Positions 1 to 8,911 of a stretch of 64,000 bases of DNA are shown here, piece by piece. The stretch lies in NCBI GenBank assembly GCA_000508305.1, contig CP006977.1:590621-654620 (forward strand), given 5' to 3'. The notes under the pieces are model-generated. The model was not told the DNA's origin. It did not search any database and saw only the letters and a program-made list of their open reading frames with translations. Each line of letters opens with the position of its first letter. The first letter of the stretch is position 1. A program made the translations under genes and the position numbers. The stretch is from Sulfolobus acidocaldarius SUSAZ. GTDB lineage: Archaea; Thermoproteota; Thermoprotei_A; Sulfolobales; Sulfolobaceae.

Positions 1-634
1 TTTCCTTGCCTTTTCTTAGTCCCATCACTTTTATATCTTCGCCTATCTCAGGTATTTTAGATCTTATCTCTTTGGAATTTAACAATCTTTCAGTGCTTAA
101 AACCAAATTTTCAAGTGTTGAATAAGGTGCAAATCCAACTCCAAAGCTCGTATCATTAGAAAGTGGAACTTGCTTGTTAGCCTCGAATAGTCCCACCAAA
201 TCAGTCGAACCCTTACCTATTTTATAATCAACAACTACATGCTTTTCCACATCAAGATATCTGAAATTCTCCTTTATCCAGTCCTTTACACTTTCAATTA
301 TAATTGTTCCGATAGGTATATTTTCAACTCCACTAGGTGTCTTAACCTCTGTTGTAGCTCTTCCAGATACAATTACGTAAATCGGTTGAACCACATCTCC
401 TCCTTTATATTTAGGAGTTGCTTGTCCTCCTACTACTAGTGTTTTGTCCAAGTTGTGGTGTAATATTGTACCAAATGCTTTTAGATAATAAAGAGATAGT
501 TTCCTACTAGCTTCCTCAGATGCCGAGTCAGCAATATAATCTGGGTGTCCTACTCCTTTTCTTTCTGCTAATTCAACTTCTAATTTATCAGGATTAGCCC
601 AGTGACTTTGTTGTACATTTATATTTTTTGTCAT
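1..634 (-). CDS. mat: S-adenosylmethionine synthetase, archaeal type (N-terminal half; cut by window edge)
   Basis: Makes S-adenosylmethionine from methionine and ATP in the cytoplasm. The 211 codons visible begin [16 protein letters not shown] and include the archaeal MAT signature region [14 protein letters not shown] near residue 24. The C-terminal half lies left of the window; the family is about 400 residues. I chose the ATG at 634 because a Shine-Dalgarno-like GAGGAG (640-645) sits five bases upstream. An in-frame ATG at 652 would add six residues but has no such signal. The gene follows the Lsm gene by a few tens of bases on the same strand, so it is probably translated from a shared transcript. 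Family identity is clear from sequence; the start is inferred. Confidence 0.93.
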   Translation of the reverse strand, partial: MTKNINVQQSHWANPDKLEVELAERKGVGHPDYIADSASEEASRKLSLYYLKAFGTILHHNLDKTLVVGGQATPKYKGGDVVQPIYVIVSGRATTEVKTPSGVENIPIGTIIIESVKDWIKENFRYLDVEKHVVVDYKIGKGSTDLVGLFEANKQVPLSNDTSFGVGFAPYSTLENLVLSTERLLNSKEIRSKIPEIGEDIKVMGLRKGKE

Positions 635-667
635 TAGGACTCCTCTTCTCATGAGTTTATTATAAAA

Positions 668-946
668 TTATTTTTCCTTACCCATTATTGATTCATAGTC
701 TATGCTTATAAATAGAATGTTACTTCCCCTAATAAGTACCCTTCCATATTTGGCAACTGGATCGCTAGTTCCTTCCCTATATTCAGTACAGTCCTTTAAT
801 ACTAAGTTCATTGTTCCATCGCTTTGTTCTAATCTCCCAACATATTCCTCGCCATTTTTGAGTTTAACTAGCACGATTTTATTCAACGCTGTTTTCAAAC
901 TCTTTAAAGGATTTTCTATCTTGGCTTGCACAGTAAGTCTCCTCAC
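668..946 (-). CDS. Sm-like archaeal protein (Lsm/SmAP)
   Basis: A 92-residue Sm-fold protein that would form a ring binding U-rich RNA. The Sm1 region ([17 protein letters not shown], residues ~23-39, ending SDGTMNLVL) and Sm2 region ([14 protein letters not shown], residues ~68-81) are both visible. The start is a GTG at 946. A TATA-like TTTATATT about 21-28 bases upstream fits a leaderless transcript. A second GTG five codons in is possible. It precedes the SAM synthetase gene on the same strand and is divergent from the small HTH gene at 1066. Confidence 0.9.
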   Translation of the reverse strand: MRRLTVQAKIENPLKSLKTALNKIVLVKLKNGEEYVGRLEQSDGTMNLVLKDCTEYREGTSDPVAKYGRVLIRGSNILFISIDYESIMGKEK

Positions 947-1065
947 TTTCTTTTTCTGATAATGTCTAATATAAAAGAGTTCTTATTTTTTCCTGTTCAC
1001 GTTAACTTACATAGTTTTACGATGAATAGTATCGCTTATAAATTTTTACAAATAATATAGCAGAT

Positions 1066-1362
1066 ATGGAATTAATATTGACTGAACCAGAGGACATAAT
1101 TAAAGTATCTAAGGCTCTCAGTGTAATGAGCAGAGTAAATATACTCAAGTTGGTTGCAGAAAAGCCAATGAGCGTAACCGAGTTAAGTGAGTTTCTTCAT
1201 ATGACAAAAGGGAATATAAGTAGCCAGTTAGCTGAACTAGAAGATGCAGGGCTAATTGAAATAAAATACGAAAATGGCATGAAAGGTATAAAGAAAATAG
1301 TGAAATCAAAATATACTACTATTGTCATATCTTTAAGCACTGGCGACACTAAGGAAGTTTAG
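1066..1362 (+). CDS. ArsR-type winged-helix protein
   Basis: A 98-residue single-domain winged-helix protein. Residues ~15-70 read as an ArsR-like fold: [19 protein letters not shown], then a recognition helix around [18 protein letters not shown]. No metal-binding CXC motif or second domain is visible. A TATAAA at about 1038-1043 lies 25-28 bases before the ATG, typical of leaderless initiation. Its last 30 bases overlap the 3' end of the convergent pyrG. The target genes are unknown; the divergent lsm-mat transcript is one candidate. Confidence 0.75.
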   Translation: MELILTEPEDIIKVSKALSVMSRVNILKLVAEKPMSVTELSEFLHMTKGNISSQLAELEDAGLIEIKYENGMKGIKKIVKSKYTTIVISLSTGDTKEV

Positions 1363-2922
1363 GAAAACAGGAGAAGGTGATAAAGGTCTACTCTTGTACT
1401 CTGGATGTGCTTGAGTACCTAGGAAGAACTTATGGTTTTTCAATTCTATAATCTCAACCAATCCATTTTCACTTACACCTGATATTATCATACCGTATTT
1501 CTGAAGAAGATCAACATATTCAGGGTTCACCTCATATCTATGTCTATGTCTCTCATATATGTGTGGAGAATTGTATACAGAATATGCTAAAGTGCCCTCC
1601 TTTAGTATAATTTTTTGGGCTCCTAATCTCATGGTACCACCTACCTGAACTATTTTCTTTTGATTATCCAAGAGAGTTATAATCGGATACTTCGTAGTTG
1701 GATTTACTTCGGTCGTATTAGCCTCTTTTAATCCCAACACATTTCTAGCATATTCTACAATGGCTAGTTGCATTCCAAAACAAATGCCAAGAAATGGTAT
1801 GTTATTTTCTCTAGCAAATTTTATGGCTTGTATTTTTCCTTCCACGCCTCTGGATCCAAAGCCAGGTAAAACAATAATACCGTTAACGTCCTTAAGTTTA
1901 TTAATTTCATCTTCTGATTTTTCTAGGTCTGAAGACTCTACCCATACCAATGTGGGCTTTACTCTAAGTTTTGCAGCAGCGTGATAAATCGCTTCTTTAA
2001 TACTGATGTAACTGTCCTTAAGTTTAGTATATTTTCCTACTAAAGCTATTTTAACTTCTTTTGAAGGGTTCTTCATATTTTCCACAAATTCTAACCATTC
2101 AGCAACGTTTGGTTCCTTTGGTTCCAATCCTAATTTATTAAATATCTTTTTTGTTATATTTTGCTTCTCTAAAATAAGAGGGACTTCATAGGTTAACTCT
2201 ACATCGTAATTAGACAGTATATAATCTGGTTTTACATTGGTAAATAATGCGATCTTCTTCTTCGTTTCGTCATCAAGAGGTAATATGGATCTTGCTATTA
2301 TCATGTCAGGCTGGATTCCAATTCTTCTCAGCTCTTGTACACTATGCTGTAATGGCTTTGTCTTTAATTCACCTGTAACCCTTAAGTATTCAACGAGTGC
2401 TACATGAATAAACATAAGGTTCTCTTCCTCTTCTAGCTTCATTTGTCTAACTGCTTCCAAGAAAGGCAAACCCTCTATATCACCTACAGTGCCTCCTATT
2501 TCGATTATGGCAATTTCCGCATTAGTATCATCAACTGCTTTCTTAACTAATCCCTTTATTTCGTCTGTCACATGAGGTATAATTTGAACTGTTTGTCCTA
2601 AATACTTCCCTTCTCTTTCTTTCCTTATAACCTCAAAGTAAACCCTACCTGCAGTTATATTGTTATAACGTGTCGTATTTATCCCAATAAACCTTTCATA
2701 ATGCCCCAAATCCAGATCTGTTTCAGCTCCATCATCTGTCACAAAGACTTCGCCGTGCATATATGGATTCATTGTCCCTGCATCTACATTTAGATATGGA
2801 TCAACTTTTATCGCAGTTACATTATAACCACTAGATTTTAAGAGAAAACCTATTGAAGCAACTATAGTACCCTTTCCTACACTAGATAGAACTCCTCCTG
2901 TAACTATAATGTACTTAGTCAA
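1333..2922 (-). CDS. pyrG: CTP synthase
   Basis: Converts UTP, glutamine and ATP to CTP in pyrimidine synthesis. The 529-residue length is normal. The N-terminal synthetase domain opens with the P-loop-like [10 protein letters not shown]. The C-terminal class I glutamine amidotransferase domain has the nucleophile in GICFGMQLA and the His-Glu pair in AHPEYKSRP. It stands alone on the minus strand, convergent and overlapping by 30 bases with the HTH gene, and divergent from the hexulose-phosphate synthase gene at 2993. Confidence 0.97.
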   Translation of the reverse strand: MTKYIIVTGGVLSSVGKGTIVASIGFLLKSSGYNVTAIKVDPYLNVDAGTMNPYMHGEVFVTDDGAETDLDLGHYERFIGINTTRYNNITAGRVYFEVIRKEREGKYLGQTVQIIPHVTDEIKGLVKKAVDDTNAEIAIIEIGGTVGDIEGLPFLEAVRQMKLEEEENLMFIHVALVEYLRVTGELKTKPLQHSVQELRRIGIQPDMIIARSILPLDDETKKKIALFTNVKPDYILSNYDVELTYEVPLILEKQNITKKIFNKLGLEPKEPNVAEWLEFVENMKNPSKEVKIALVGKYTKLKDSYISIKEAIYHAAAKLRVKPTLVWVESSDLEKSEDEINKLKDVNGIIVLPGFGSRGVEGKIQAIKFARENNIPFLGICFGMQLAIVEYARNVLGLKEANTTEVNPTTKYPIITLLDNQKKIVQVGGTMRLGAQKIILKEGTLAYSVYNSPHIYERHRHRYEVNPEYVDLLQKYGMIISGVSENGLVEIIELKNHKFFLGTQAHPEYKSRPLSPSPVFLNFLSVASA

Positions 2923-2992
2923 GGGAAATCACAGCTATAATTTTATGAACACCAGTTTTAAAAGTCAATTGTTTAGTTTAAGAGTATGAGTT

Positions 2993-3679
2993 ATGTATGA
3001 GGCGATTATGATGAGACTTATCTCTAATCTAAAAAATGCGAAGCTTATACAAGTTGCTTTAGATTTTATAAATATTCAAGATGCTGAGAAAGTTGCTATT
3101 CAGGCAATTAAAGCTGGTGCTGGTATAATAGAAGCAGGAACCCCTCTTGTAAAAGCAGAAGGGATAAGGGGTTTAAAGAGATTGAGAGAATTGAATCCAA
3201 ATGGTATAATTCTTGCTGATACGAAAACTGCTGATGCTGGAGACGTTGAAGTTGAAATAGCAAAAGCAGGAGATGCTAATATTATGACAGTTCTAGGGAT
3301 AATGGACGATGCTACAATAGAAAGCGCAGTTAAAAGGGCTCATGAGTTAGGTCTTCTAGTACAGGCAGATCTTATAAATGTAAGAGATGTTATAGGAAGA
3401 GCTCAAGAACTAAAGAAATTGCAAGTTGATATAATCGGTCTACACGTTGGGCTAGACGTTCAGAAAAAGAGAGGTATAAGTATAGTAGATTTAAAGAATG
3501 AAATAGTGGAAATAAGTAATTTGAATGTGATTATCTCTGTTGCAGGTGGATTAAATAAAGATAGAATAAAAGAGCTAGCGAATTTACCTGTAAATATATT
3601 CGTGGTAGGCGGTGCTATTACGAGGGCTTATGATCCATTCAAGGCAACTGAAGAAATAGTTAAAATAATTAATGCCTAA
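2993..3679 (+). CDS. 3-hexulose-6-phosphate synthase-like protein (OMPDC superfamily)
   Basis: A TIM-barrel protein of 228 codons. The DxKxxD-type motif ADTKTADAGDVE (residues ~75-86) and the terminal phosphate-binding region VVGGAITRAYDP mark the orotidine-phosphate-decarboxylase/hexulose-phosphate-synthase superfamily. Similarity is closest to hexulose-6-phosphate synthase, which in many archaea runs in reverse to make ribulose 5-phosphate for nucleotides. No isomerase (PHI) domain is fused. Codons 6 and 7 are also ATG (3008, 3011), so the true start may be there. A TTTAAA at about 2956-2961 is a plausible TATA box. The next ORF follows after 7 bases. Confidence 0.85.
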   Translation: MYEAIMMRLISNLKNAKLIQVALDFINIQDAEKVAIQAIKAGAGIIEAGTPLVKAEGIRGLKRLRELNPNGIILADTKTADAGDVEVEIAKAGDANIMTVLGIMDDATIESAVKRAHELGLLVQADLINVRDVIGRAQELKKLQVDIIGLHVGLDVQKKRGISIVDLKNEIVEISNLNVIISVAGGLNKDRIKELANLPVNIFVVGGAITRAYDPFKATEEIVKIINA

Positions 3680-3686
3680 TTAGTAT

Positions 3687-4160
3687 ATGAATTATCGAGG
3701 TGTTGTTTTGTCTCAACCCGGTCAGACTAAATCAAAAGATGTTAAGATGGTTAATAGACAAGTGATAACTCCTGACGCATTAAAAGAAGATAAGAAGAAA
3801 GTATTATTATTATATTTCCTAAAAACTGTAGGTGGAGTATCTGAAAAAGCACTAGTTGCAGCTCTTAATGATTTGAAGCAAAAGGGGCTAGATCTAGGAT
3901 ATCAATTTAATGTCCTTGGGAATAACGTGTATAGTCCGGTACTAAAGGAAGACCTAACCACATTATTGTACTTAGGTTTCATCGAGACTGATCCACAAAG
4001 TAAGAAACTTAAATTAACCAATAATGGTATAGAATTTCTAGACTCTCAACAGATAGAGGAAGATTTTAAGAATAATTTAACACAAAAAATAAATGATATT
4101 AAATCTAAGATAACTGCAATAGATGAAGAAAATAGATTAAGGTCAAGGAGAAGATATTAA
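3687..4160 (+). CDS. Conserved hypothetical, possible winged-helix protein
   Basis: I do not recognise a named family. The 157 residues have a charged tail with little structure at the start, then a helical region (KKKVLLLYFLKTVGGVSEKA) and a segment ending LKLTNNGIEFL that resembles a winged-helix domain of the PadR/MarR style. The C-terminus is a basic coiled segment ending RLRSRRRY. It lies 7 bases after the hexulose-phosphate synthase and is probably co-transcribed. An internal ATG at codon 21 is a possible start. Confidence 0.6.
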   Translation: MNYRGVVLSQPGQTKSKDVKMVNRQVITPDALKEDKKKVLLLYFLKTVGGVSEKALVAALNDLKQKGLDLGYQFNVLGNNVYSPVLKEDLTTLLYLGFIETDPQSKKLKLTNNGIEFLDSQQIEEDFKNNLTQKINDIKSKITAIDEENRLRSRRRY

Positions 4161-4217
4161 TTTTTAAATTAGAATACAATAATTTTTGATAAATTTTCAC
4201 TAAAAGTTAGATTAATT

Positions 4218-4640
4218 TTACATTGGCATAAATCCTCTTCTAGTCTGCTGAGGTTGCTGTCCTTCTTCTACTGGTCTGCTCCATATTAATGGATCTAGTT
4301 TTCCTTCCTTGCTTAATTTGACTACTAAGTCCTTAAATTCACTGGTATGTCTTATATCAAGTTCTAAAAGATTCTCTAGTAACTCCCAAGTTGTTTTCAT
4401 TACATCTTCGAGCATCTCTTTGGGCATGTGTTTTATTATCTGGGGATCCTGTAGCCATTGATCGAAAGCTTTTATTGTCCTTAATATATGTTGAAAGGCT
4501 ACTCTAGTTGCAAGTATTAAGTCTAATCTGTCAGAACTAGAATTTTGATACTTCTTCTCCAACTCCTTTAATGTTGCAAGAAGGTTTTTCTGCATTTTTA
4601 TCCATTCGTCAAGGTTTGAGAGATAATTACTACTTTCCAC
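4218..4640 (-). CDS. Conserved crenarchaeal helical protein (DUF2153-like)
   Basis: A 140-residue, mostly helical protein ([40 protein letters not shown]) with a short Gln/Pro-rich tail ending TRRGFMPM. It resembles the crenarchaeal DUF2153 family, recalled from memory. No catalytic motif is visible. It is convergent with the gene ending at 4160. Trm112 lies downstream on the same strand. A 7-bp inverted repeat sits just upstream of its start (4659-4687). Confidence 0.65.
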   Translation of the reverse strand: MESSNYLSNLDEWIKMQKNLLATLKELEKKYQNSSSDRLDLILATRVAFQHILRTIKAFDQWLQDPQIIKHMPKEMLEDVMKTTWELLENLLELDIRHTSEFKDLVVKLSKEGKLDPLIWSRPVEEGQQPQQTRRGFMPM

Positions 4641-4658
4641 CTATTACACCAATAAATC

Positions 4659-4687
4659 ATATGTGATTGCAGATTAATAAACATATG
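4659..4687. repeat. Inverted repeat upstream of the DUF2153-like gene
   Basis: CATATGT and ACATATG form perfect 7-base arms separated by 15 bases. They lie 18-46 bases upstream of the start at 4640, where a TATA box or operator would be. This may be a regulator site, but nothing else supports it. Confidence 0.35.
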
Positions 4688-4693
4688 TTAGGG

Positions 4694-5089
4694 TTATTTT
4701 TCTTTCAGATTAAATGGCAGTCCTTCCTCAACTATATTTGTTGGTATCTTATCCTTATACTTCTTAAGAAAATCTATTTCTTCTTCTTTTTTCCTAAGTT
4801 TATCAGGTAACATTCTAGGTATTTCATCTATAACTGGATACCATCTTTTGCAATTTGGACAATAGAGCAGGGCATCTACGATCTCATATTGGTAACATTC
4901 ATCACATGGTAGATCTGATGATTTAGTTTCACTAATATTTATGTTCTTAAATGAGCAGAAAATTTCGCATAATGGTTTCTTTTCATCCTTTATCTCTCTT
5001 TGTATTTTCTTGTACGAAAAAATGTGATATTCTAAGGGAAAGTGTTTACAAATAGGGCATGCTAATAGGTCTAACAGCCTATACTTCAT
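4694..5089 (-). CDS. Trm112-family zinc-ribbon protein
   Basis: A 131-residue protein with the Trm112 architecture: an N-terminal [12 protein letters not shown] and a C-terminal [18 protein letters not shown], with an extra CDEC pair between. In eukaryotes and archaea Trm112 binds and activates several methyltransferases acting on tRNA, rRNA and release factor. It starts within the stop of the preceding mutase gene (4-base overlap, 5086-5089), so the two are translationally coupled. The RsmC-like methyltransferase at 8347 is a candidate partner only by proximity. Confidence 0.85.
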   Translation of the reverse strand: MKYRLLDLLACPICKHFPLEYHIFSYKKIQREIKDEKKPLCEIFCSFKNINISETKSSDLPCDECYQYEIVDALLYCPNCKRWYPVIDEIPRMLPDKLRKKEEEIDFLKKYKDKIPTNIVEEGLPFNLKEK

Positions 5090-6450
5090 TTGCTTTCTAC
5101 AAATTTTTTTAATTCTTCAGCTAAAAGCATTGCTTTACTTTCGTCTTTAGCCTCTACTAGTATCCTAATGATAGGTTCTGTACCACTCTTTCTGACCAGG
5201 AACCAAAAGTCTTCTCCTATTATTTTAACACCATCAATAGTAATCACTTTTCTCCTATTACCATAGGACTTTATAAGATCTCCATATAACCGCTGTATGT
5301 CATATTGTGGTTTTAAATTTACCTTAGTTTTAACTAGATAATATTTAGGTAATCTATCAAATAATTGGGCTGAAGATAAATTCTCACTTGCCATAAATTC
5401 TAGCATTAAGGCAAAGCTCATTGCACCATCTCTAACGTATTGATGTGGTGGATATATGAAACCACCGTTTTCCTCAAAACCTGCTAATCCTTTCTCGTCC
5501 TGCAGTTTATGTGCAATGTCAACACTACCTACTTTTGTCCATAAAACCTCAAGACCGTATTTTACTAAATACTCCTCTGTGAGACTAGAGCTGGATACCG
5601 CAGTAACAATTACTCTACTACCCTTAGGGTTCTTCACATGACTCCAATATGATAATAAGGTCCCGCTTCTGTCTCCCCACTGAACTCTGCCTTCGGAGTC
5701 AAGAAAAATTGCTCTGTCAGCATCTCCATCATGGGCTATCGATAGATCGGCTTTTAGTGTTAATGCAATTTTTGCGGTTTCTTCTAGAGATTCAAATGTG
5801 GGTTCAGGCATTCTAGCTGGAAATAACGGATCTAAATTTCCATTTATGGTATATACTTTACATCCTAACTCTTTTGCTACTAATGGACTTGTTAACCCTC
5901 CTACACTATTTGCAGAATCAATTAATACAGTATATCCTTTTTTAGATATCTTCTCAGTATCTACATGCTGTAATATCCCTTTCACATAGGTCGGAATCAC
6001 TCTATCTTCTTTTTTCACGTCATTAGTAAGAGCTTTCCATTCAATACTATTAAACCTCTCACTAAACAAAATTTCCTCTATTTCATTTTCTTTCTCTCTT
6101 CTTATTTCAACTCCGTCCTTATCTATTACTTTGATTCCATTATACTCTGGCGGATTATGACTTGCAGTAACAATTACACCTGCATCATATCCTAACGTTT
6201 TTACAGCATACTGTAAAGTAGGAGTAGGTGCCAGTCCGCCATAAAAAACATCTACTCCTGTACTTAATAGTCCCGCTTCAACTAGTTTAACATACATATC
6301 TCCTCCGGCTCTAACATCTCTCCCTACCAATAGTTTACTGCCCTTACCGAAGAACGAGCCTATGGCTCGTGAAAGTTTAAGGACAAGCTCTGGAGACAGA
6401 TCCCTATTTATCAAGCCTCTAACTCCATCAGTGCCGAATAATTTACCCAT
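5086..6450 (-). CDS. glmM: Phosphoglucosamine/phosphomannomutase
   Basis: An alpha-D-phosphohexomutase of 454 residues. It has the phosphoserine loop [11 protein letters not shown] (~residue 95), the metal loop DGDADR (~240), the sugar-binding loop FEENGG (~325) and the phosphate-binding loop [10 protein letters not shown] (~420). The opening [10 protein letters not shown] is typical of GlmM. Archaeal members often accept several hexose phosphates and feed nucleotide-sugar synthesis for N-glycans. The downstream neighbour in the same orientation begins at 5089 (Trm112). Upstream lies the Agl16-type glycosyltransferase, which may use the pathway's products. Confidence 0.9.
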   Translation of the reverse strand: MGKLFGTDGVRGLINRDLSPELVLKLSRAIGSFFGKGSKLLVGRDVRAGGDMYVKLVEAGLLSTGVDVFYGGLAPTPTLQYAVKTLGYDAGVIVTASHNPPEYNGIKVIDKDGVEIRREKENEIEEILFSERFNSIEWKALTNDVKKEDRVIPTYVKGILQHVDTEKISKKGYTVLIDSANSVGGLTSPLVAKELGCKVYTINGNLDPLFPARMPEPTFESLEETAKIALTLKADLSIAHDGDADRAIFLDSEGRVQWGDRSGTLLSYWSHVKNPKGSRVIVTAVSSSSLTEEYLVKYGLEVLWTKVGSVDIAHKLQDEKGLAGFEENGGFIYPPHQYVRDGAMSFALMLEFMASENLSSAQLFDRLPKYYLVKTKVNLKPQYDIQRLYGDLIKSYGNRRKVITIDGVKIIGEDFWFLVRKSGTEPIIRILVEAKDESKAMLLAEELKKFVESK

Positions 6451-6675
6451 ACTTTTAACTAGCTTACCAAATTATATAAACGTAATTCTTCTATTAATTT
6501 TAAGGGTCAAAAATCCTTCATAAATTTGGTACAACGAAGACTATTTAGATAACAATTATGTTATGAAAAACTACGTGTTTTTTTAAGTTAGCATTCAAAT
6601 ACATGGAAATCAGAAATGCGTAATCTTAGTTGCCTAAGTCTTTATGCTAATGGCTAAAATTTGTCTTGTGATATC

Positions 6676-6694
6676 ATCTTGTCATGGACAAGAT
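6676..6694. repeat. Short perfect hairpin after the glycosyltransferase stop
   Basis: ATCTTGTC and GACAAGAT form 8-base arms around a 3-base loop directly beyond the 3' end of the gene ending at 6697. On the minus strand it would be the 3' untranslated region. It could be an mRNA end structure. Intrinsic hairpin terminators are not the rule in Sulfolobus, so I only record it. The rest of 6451-6675 shows no ORF or RNA gene. Confidence 0.4.
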
Positions 6695-6696
6695 TT

Positions 6697-7755
6697 TTAG
6701 CTTAAACTCTTGTAGAGCTCAAGCACCCTTAAAGCTACGTTCCTCCATCTCCATTCCCTAGAAATAGAGATGTTATTCTCCCCTATCTCTTTCCTTATTT
6801 TAGGGTCTCTAAGCTTCTCCACAGCATCCTTCAGGTCCTGGCAACTGGAAATCATGAACCCGTTTACCCCATCCTTCACTATCGTTGATAGAACCTTAGC
6901 TCTATTACCAACTATCACCGGGACTCCCCTGGCCATAGCCTCCTTTATGACGATACCTTCTGCCTCTATATCTGAAGTAAGAATAACAGCCAACGACTTA
7001 TCCATCAGGGAGTACTTTTCCTCCTCACTGGCTACGCCTAAATATTTCACTTTATCTTCAAGACCCAATTCACTGACTCTTGTCATAATCTTCTCTAGAT
7101 AGTCCTTATCCCTAACTTGTCCTATCAGGATAAGCTTCACGTTCAGATTTTTAATACATTCAATCGCAAAGAGCTGGTTTTTCTCGGGACTTATTCTACC
7201 AATGTAAAGTAAATAGTCTTCACGACCTTCAGATTTGGGATAATTAAATGCCATATCATCAACTCCGTTTGGGATTACGACTATCTTAGAGCCGTCATAC
7301 CCAAGGTTTATCATCTCCTCCTTCTCCCATTCACTTACTGCAATTAATTTATCGACTCTCTTTCCTATGTCTCTCTTTAACCAGTTTATGACTCTACCCT
7401 GATCACTTACAAAAATGTGGTGTGGGGTCATTACCAATGGAGCTTCTCCTAACGGTAAAGAGAAAAAGAGAAAAGTGTAAAGGTTCCAGGTACTTAACTT
7501 CCTCCCTAAGTTATGAAAGTGGAGAACTGAAGGAGAATCTCTATAGATCCACGTTCTTTTATGTCTTACTACCTTTATTCCATCTATGATCTCAAATGGA
7601 AGGAGCTTCCCTCTCTCCGTGTAAGTATCTCTCGTTGTATGAACTTCAACGTCGATAGACATTTTAACTAATTCCCTGCTTAAATTGAACACATGAACTT
7701 CTGTACCTCCTCTCACTGGAAGAAAGAGTGGAGTCAACATCCAGACCTTATACAT
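6697..7755 (-). CDS. agl16: GT4-family glycosyltransferase, probably Agl16 (N-glycan assembly)
   Basis: A 352-residue GT-B-fold glycosyltransferase of the GT4 type. The N-terminal donor/acceptor domain begins [21 protein letters not shown]. Then come [16 protein letters not shown], the hinge [13 protein letters not shown], and the C-terminal nucleotide-sugar site [18 protein letters not shown] with the E-x7-E pattern. Length, neighbourhood (next to a phosphohexomutase) and organism match Agl16 of S. acidocaldarius, reported to add the terminal glucose to the S-layer N-glycan; this identity is from memory. GC is higher than in nearby genes: about 47% over 6841-6960 by hand count, against about 34% in two sampled core lines. 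It sits between core genes and an integrase scar, which suggests acquisition by integration. Confidence 0.8.
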   Translation of the reverse strand: MYKVWMLTPLFLPVRGGTEVHVFNLSRELVKMSIDVEVHTTRDTYTERGKLLPFEIIDGIKVVRHKRTWIYRDSPSVLHFHNLGRKLSTWNLYTFLFFSLPLGEAPLVMTPHHIFVSDQGRVINWLKRDIGKRVDKLIAVSEWEKEEMINLGYDGSKIVVIPNGVDDMAFNYPKSEGREDYLLYIGRISPEKNQLFAIECIKNLNVKLILIGQVRDKDYLEKIMTRVSELGLEDKVKYLGVASEEEKYSLMDKSLAVILTSDIEAEGIVIKEAMARGVPVIVGNRAKVLSTIVKDGVNGFMISSCQDLKDAVEKLRDPKIRKEIGENNISISREWRWRNVALRVLELYKSLS

Positions 7756-8042
7756 GAATCATCCTTTCCTTATCAATAACATGAAGTATAACATTAAAAC
7801 CCTTACAGTATTTCAAAAATCTTTTCAATTCTGACCTGTATCTTTCCGATAAATTAACAGAGAACAACGATTTAAAGTGACTTGAACTGATTTTTATGCA
7901 TAATATCTAATAAAAATTCAATAATTTTATGTTAATCAATATTTTGTCGTCTTGTTTCAACTAAGCGCATATTTCCATTTCAAAAATTAATGGTTTACAT
8001 AGCCTATAACTGCTAATTGTAATTGTAGTATTGGGTGTGGAG

Positions 8043-8254
8043 ATGGCGAAAAATAAGACGCGTTGCAAATACGGTGACTATATTATACGCGAGAGGAAAG
8101 GGCGGATTATGTATATAAGATAGAGAATGTGAACTGTGGGACAAGGGAAACTTACGTTGGTTCCTTAATTGACGTAGTTGAGACTTACCTAAAATTGAAA
8201 AATAGCAACGGGGGAGTGGGGGGTGTCCCCCACAGCGCCGGGGGTGGGATTTGA
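8043..8254 (+). pseudogene. Decayed N-terminal fragment of SSV-type integrase, int(N), at tRNA-Ser
   Basis: Reading from ATG 8043 gives MAKNKTRCKYGDYIIRERKG and then a frame break near 8103. One frame over, 8105-8254 gives DYVYKIENVNC...TRETYVGSLIDVVETYLKLKN. Together these match, as I recall it, the SSV1 integrase N-terminus ([21 protein letters not shown]...ERYVGPLADVVESYLKM). The reading frame runs into the antisense of the tRNA-Ser 3' end and stops at TGA 8252. This is the int(N) half left when a fusellovirus-type element integrates into a tRNA gene. The frameshift makes it non-functional. The interval 7756-8042 upstream shows no ORF or RNA. The int(C) half and second att copy are not visible. 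Confidence 0.85.
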
Positions 8255-8319
8255 ACCCACGCAGGGATAACCCTACTGGCTCTCAAGGCCAGCCCCTTGG
8301 ACCGCTCGGGCACCCCGGC
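8236..8319 (-). tRNA. tRNA-Ser (anticodon TGA)
   Basis: A complete class II tRNA of 84 nt without intron or encoded CCA. Acceptor GCCGGGG pairs with CCCCGGC, with discriminator G. The anticodon arm is CTGGC-CTTGAGA-GCCAG, giving anticodon TGA. The long variable arm is TAGGGTTATCCCTGC. The T arm is GTGGG-TTCAAAT-CCCAC. The 3' end lies inside the integrase remnant, so the gene served as an attachment site. The methyltransferase gene ends 27 bases upstream. Confidence 0.96.
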
Positions 8320-8346
8320 AGCATTATATAGATACTTTTTCACCCT

Positions 8347-8910
8347 TTAATACTTAACCGCTAGAACTAGTGAATAACCCTTAGCTCTCTTATAAACCTT
8401 CACCTCATTTAGAAACTTAGAAAATTCCATAACAACATTTGCTTCTCCCTTATATACCACTACCTCTATTATTCCTCCGATTTCAAGACGTCTTCCTGCT
8501 TCTTCAGAAAGTCTTTCTATGAATTCTTTTCCTGCTTTTAAGGGAGGATTAGAATAAATTCCAGTAAATTTTAGATCATTTGGTACGTTTTCAAATAGAT
8601 TACTTTTAATCACTGTTATTCTATTACTAAGATTGTATTTATTAACATTTTTCGATGTAAAGTGTATTGCTTTCTTATCGACATCGATCATGTAGACTTT
8701 AAGGTTCTGATTTACAAGAGCAATGTATATACCTATTGGTCCATATCCACATCCTATATCGGCTACAATTCCATGATTAGGCAAAACTAAGTTCTCTAGT
8801 AAAATTCTTGTACCTAGATCTAGCTTATCTTTGGAAAATAAACCTCTACTACTTTCCAGGCTTAGAGGTATTCCGTTCACTACATCATTCACTATTATCT
8901 TTTCGCTCAT
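8347..8910 (-). CDS. Class I methyltransferase, RsmC/MTS-domain type
   Basis: A 187-residue SAM-dependent methyltransferase with motif I VADIGCGYGPIG (~residue 49) and the motif IV tetrapeptide NPPL (SNPPLKAG, ~residue 120), typical of base N-methyltransferases such as RsmC and of the MTS domain. The substrate is probably rRNA or another RNA but cannot be read from sequence. It starts one base after the cbf5 stop in the L14e-cbf5 operon, which supports a role in ribosome or RNA modification. Confidence 0.82.
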   Translation of the reverse strand: MSEKIIVNDVVNGIPLSLESSRGLFSKDKLDLGTRILLENLVLPNHGIVADIGCGYGPIGIYIALVNQNLKVYMIDVDKKAIHFTSKNVNKYNLSNRITVIKSNLFENVPNDLKFTGIYSNPPLKAGKEFIERLSEEAGRRLEIGGIIEVVVYKGEANVVMEFSKFLNEVKVYKRAKGYSLVLAVKY

Positions 8911-8911
8911 C

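Noticed and set aside
6676-6694. Hairpin after agl16 as an intrinsic terminator or att site
   Set aside because: Archaeal termination relies mainly on T-runs, and the sequence has no match to the tRNA-Ser 3' end, so it is listed only as a repeat.
6451-6696. Second att copy (partial tRNA-Ser) marking the far border of the first island
   Set aside because: Read on both strands, no T-arm/acceptor sequence resembling the tRNA-Ser 3' end was found. The border may be lost or further away.
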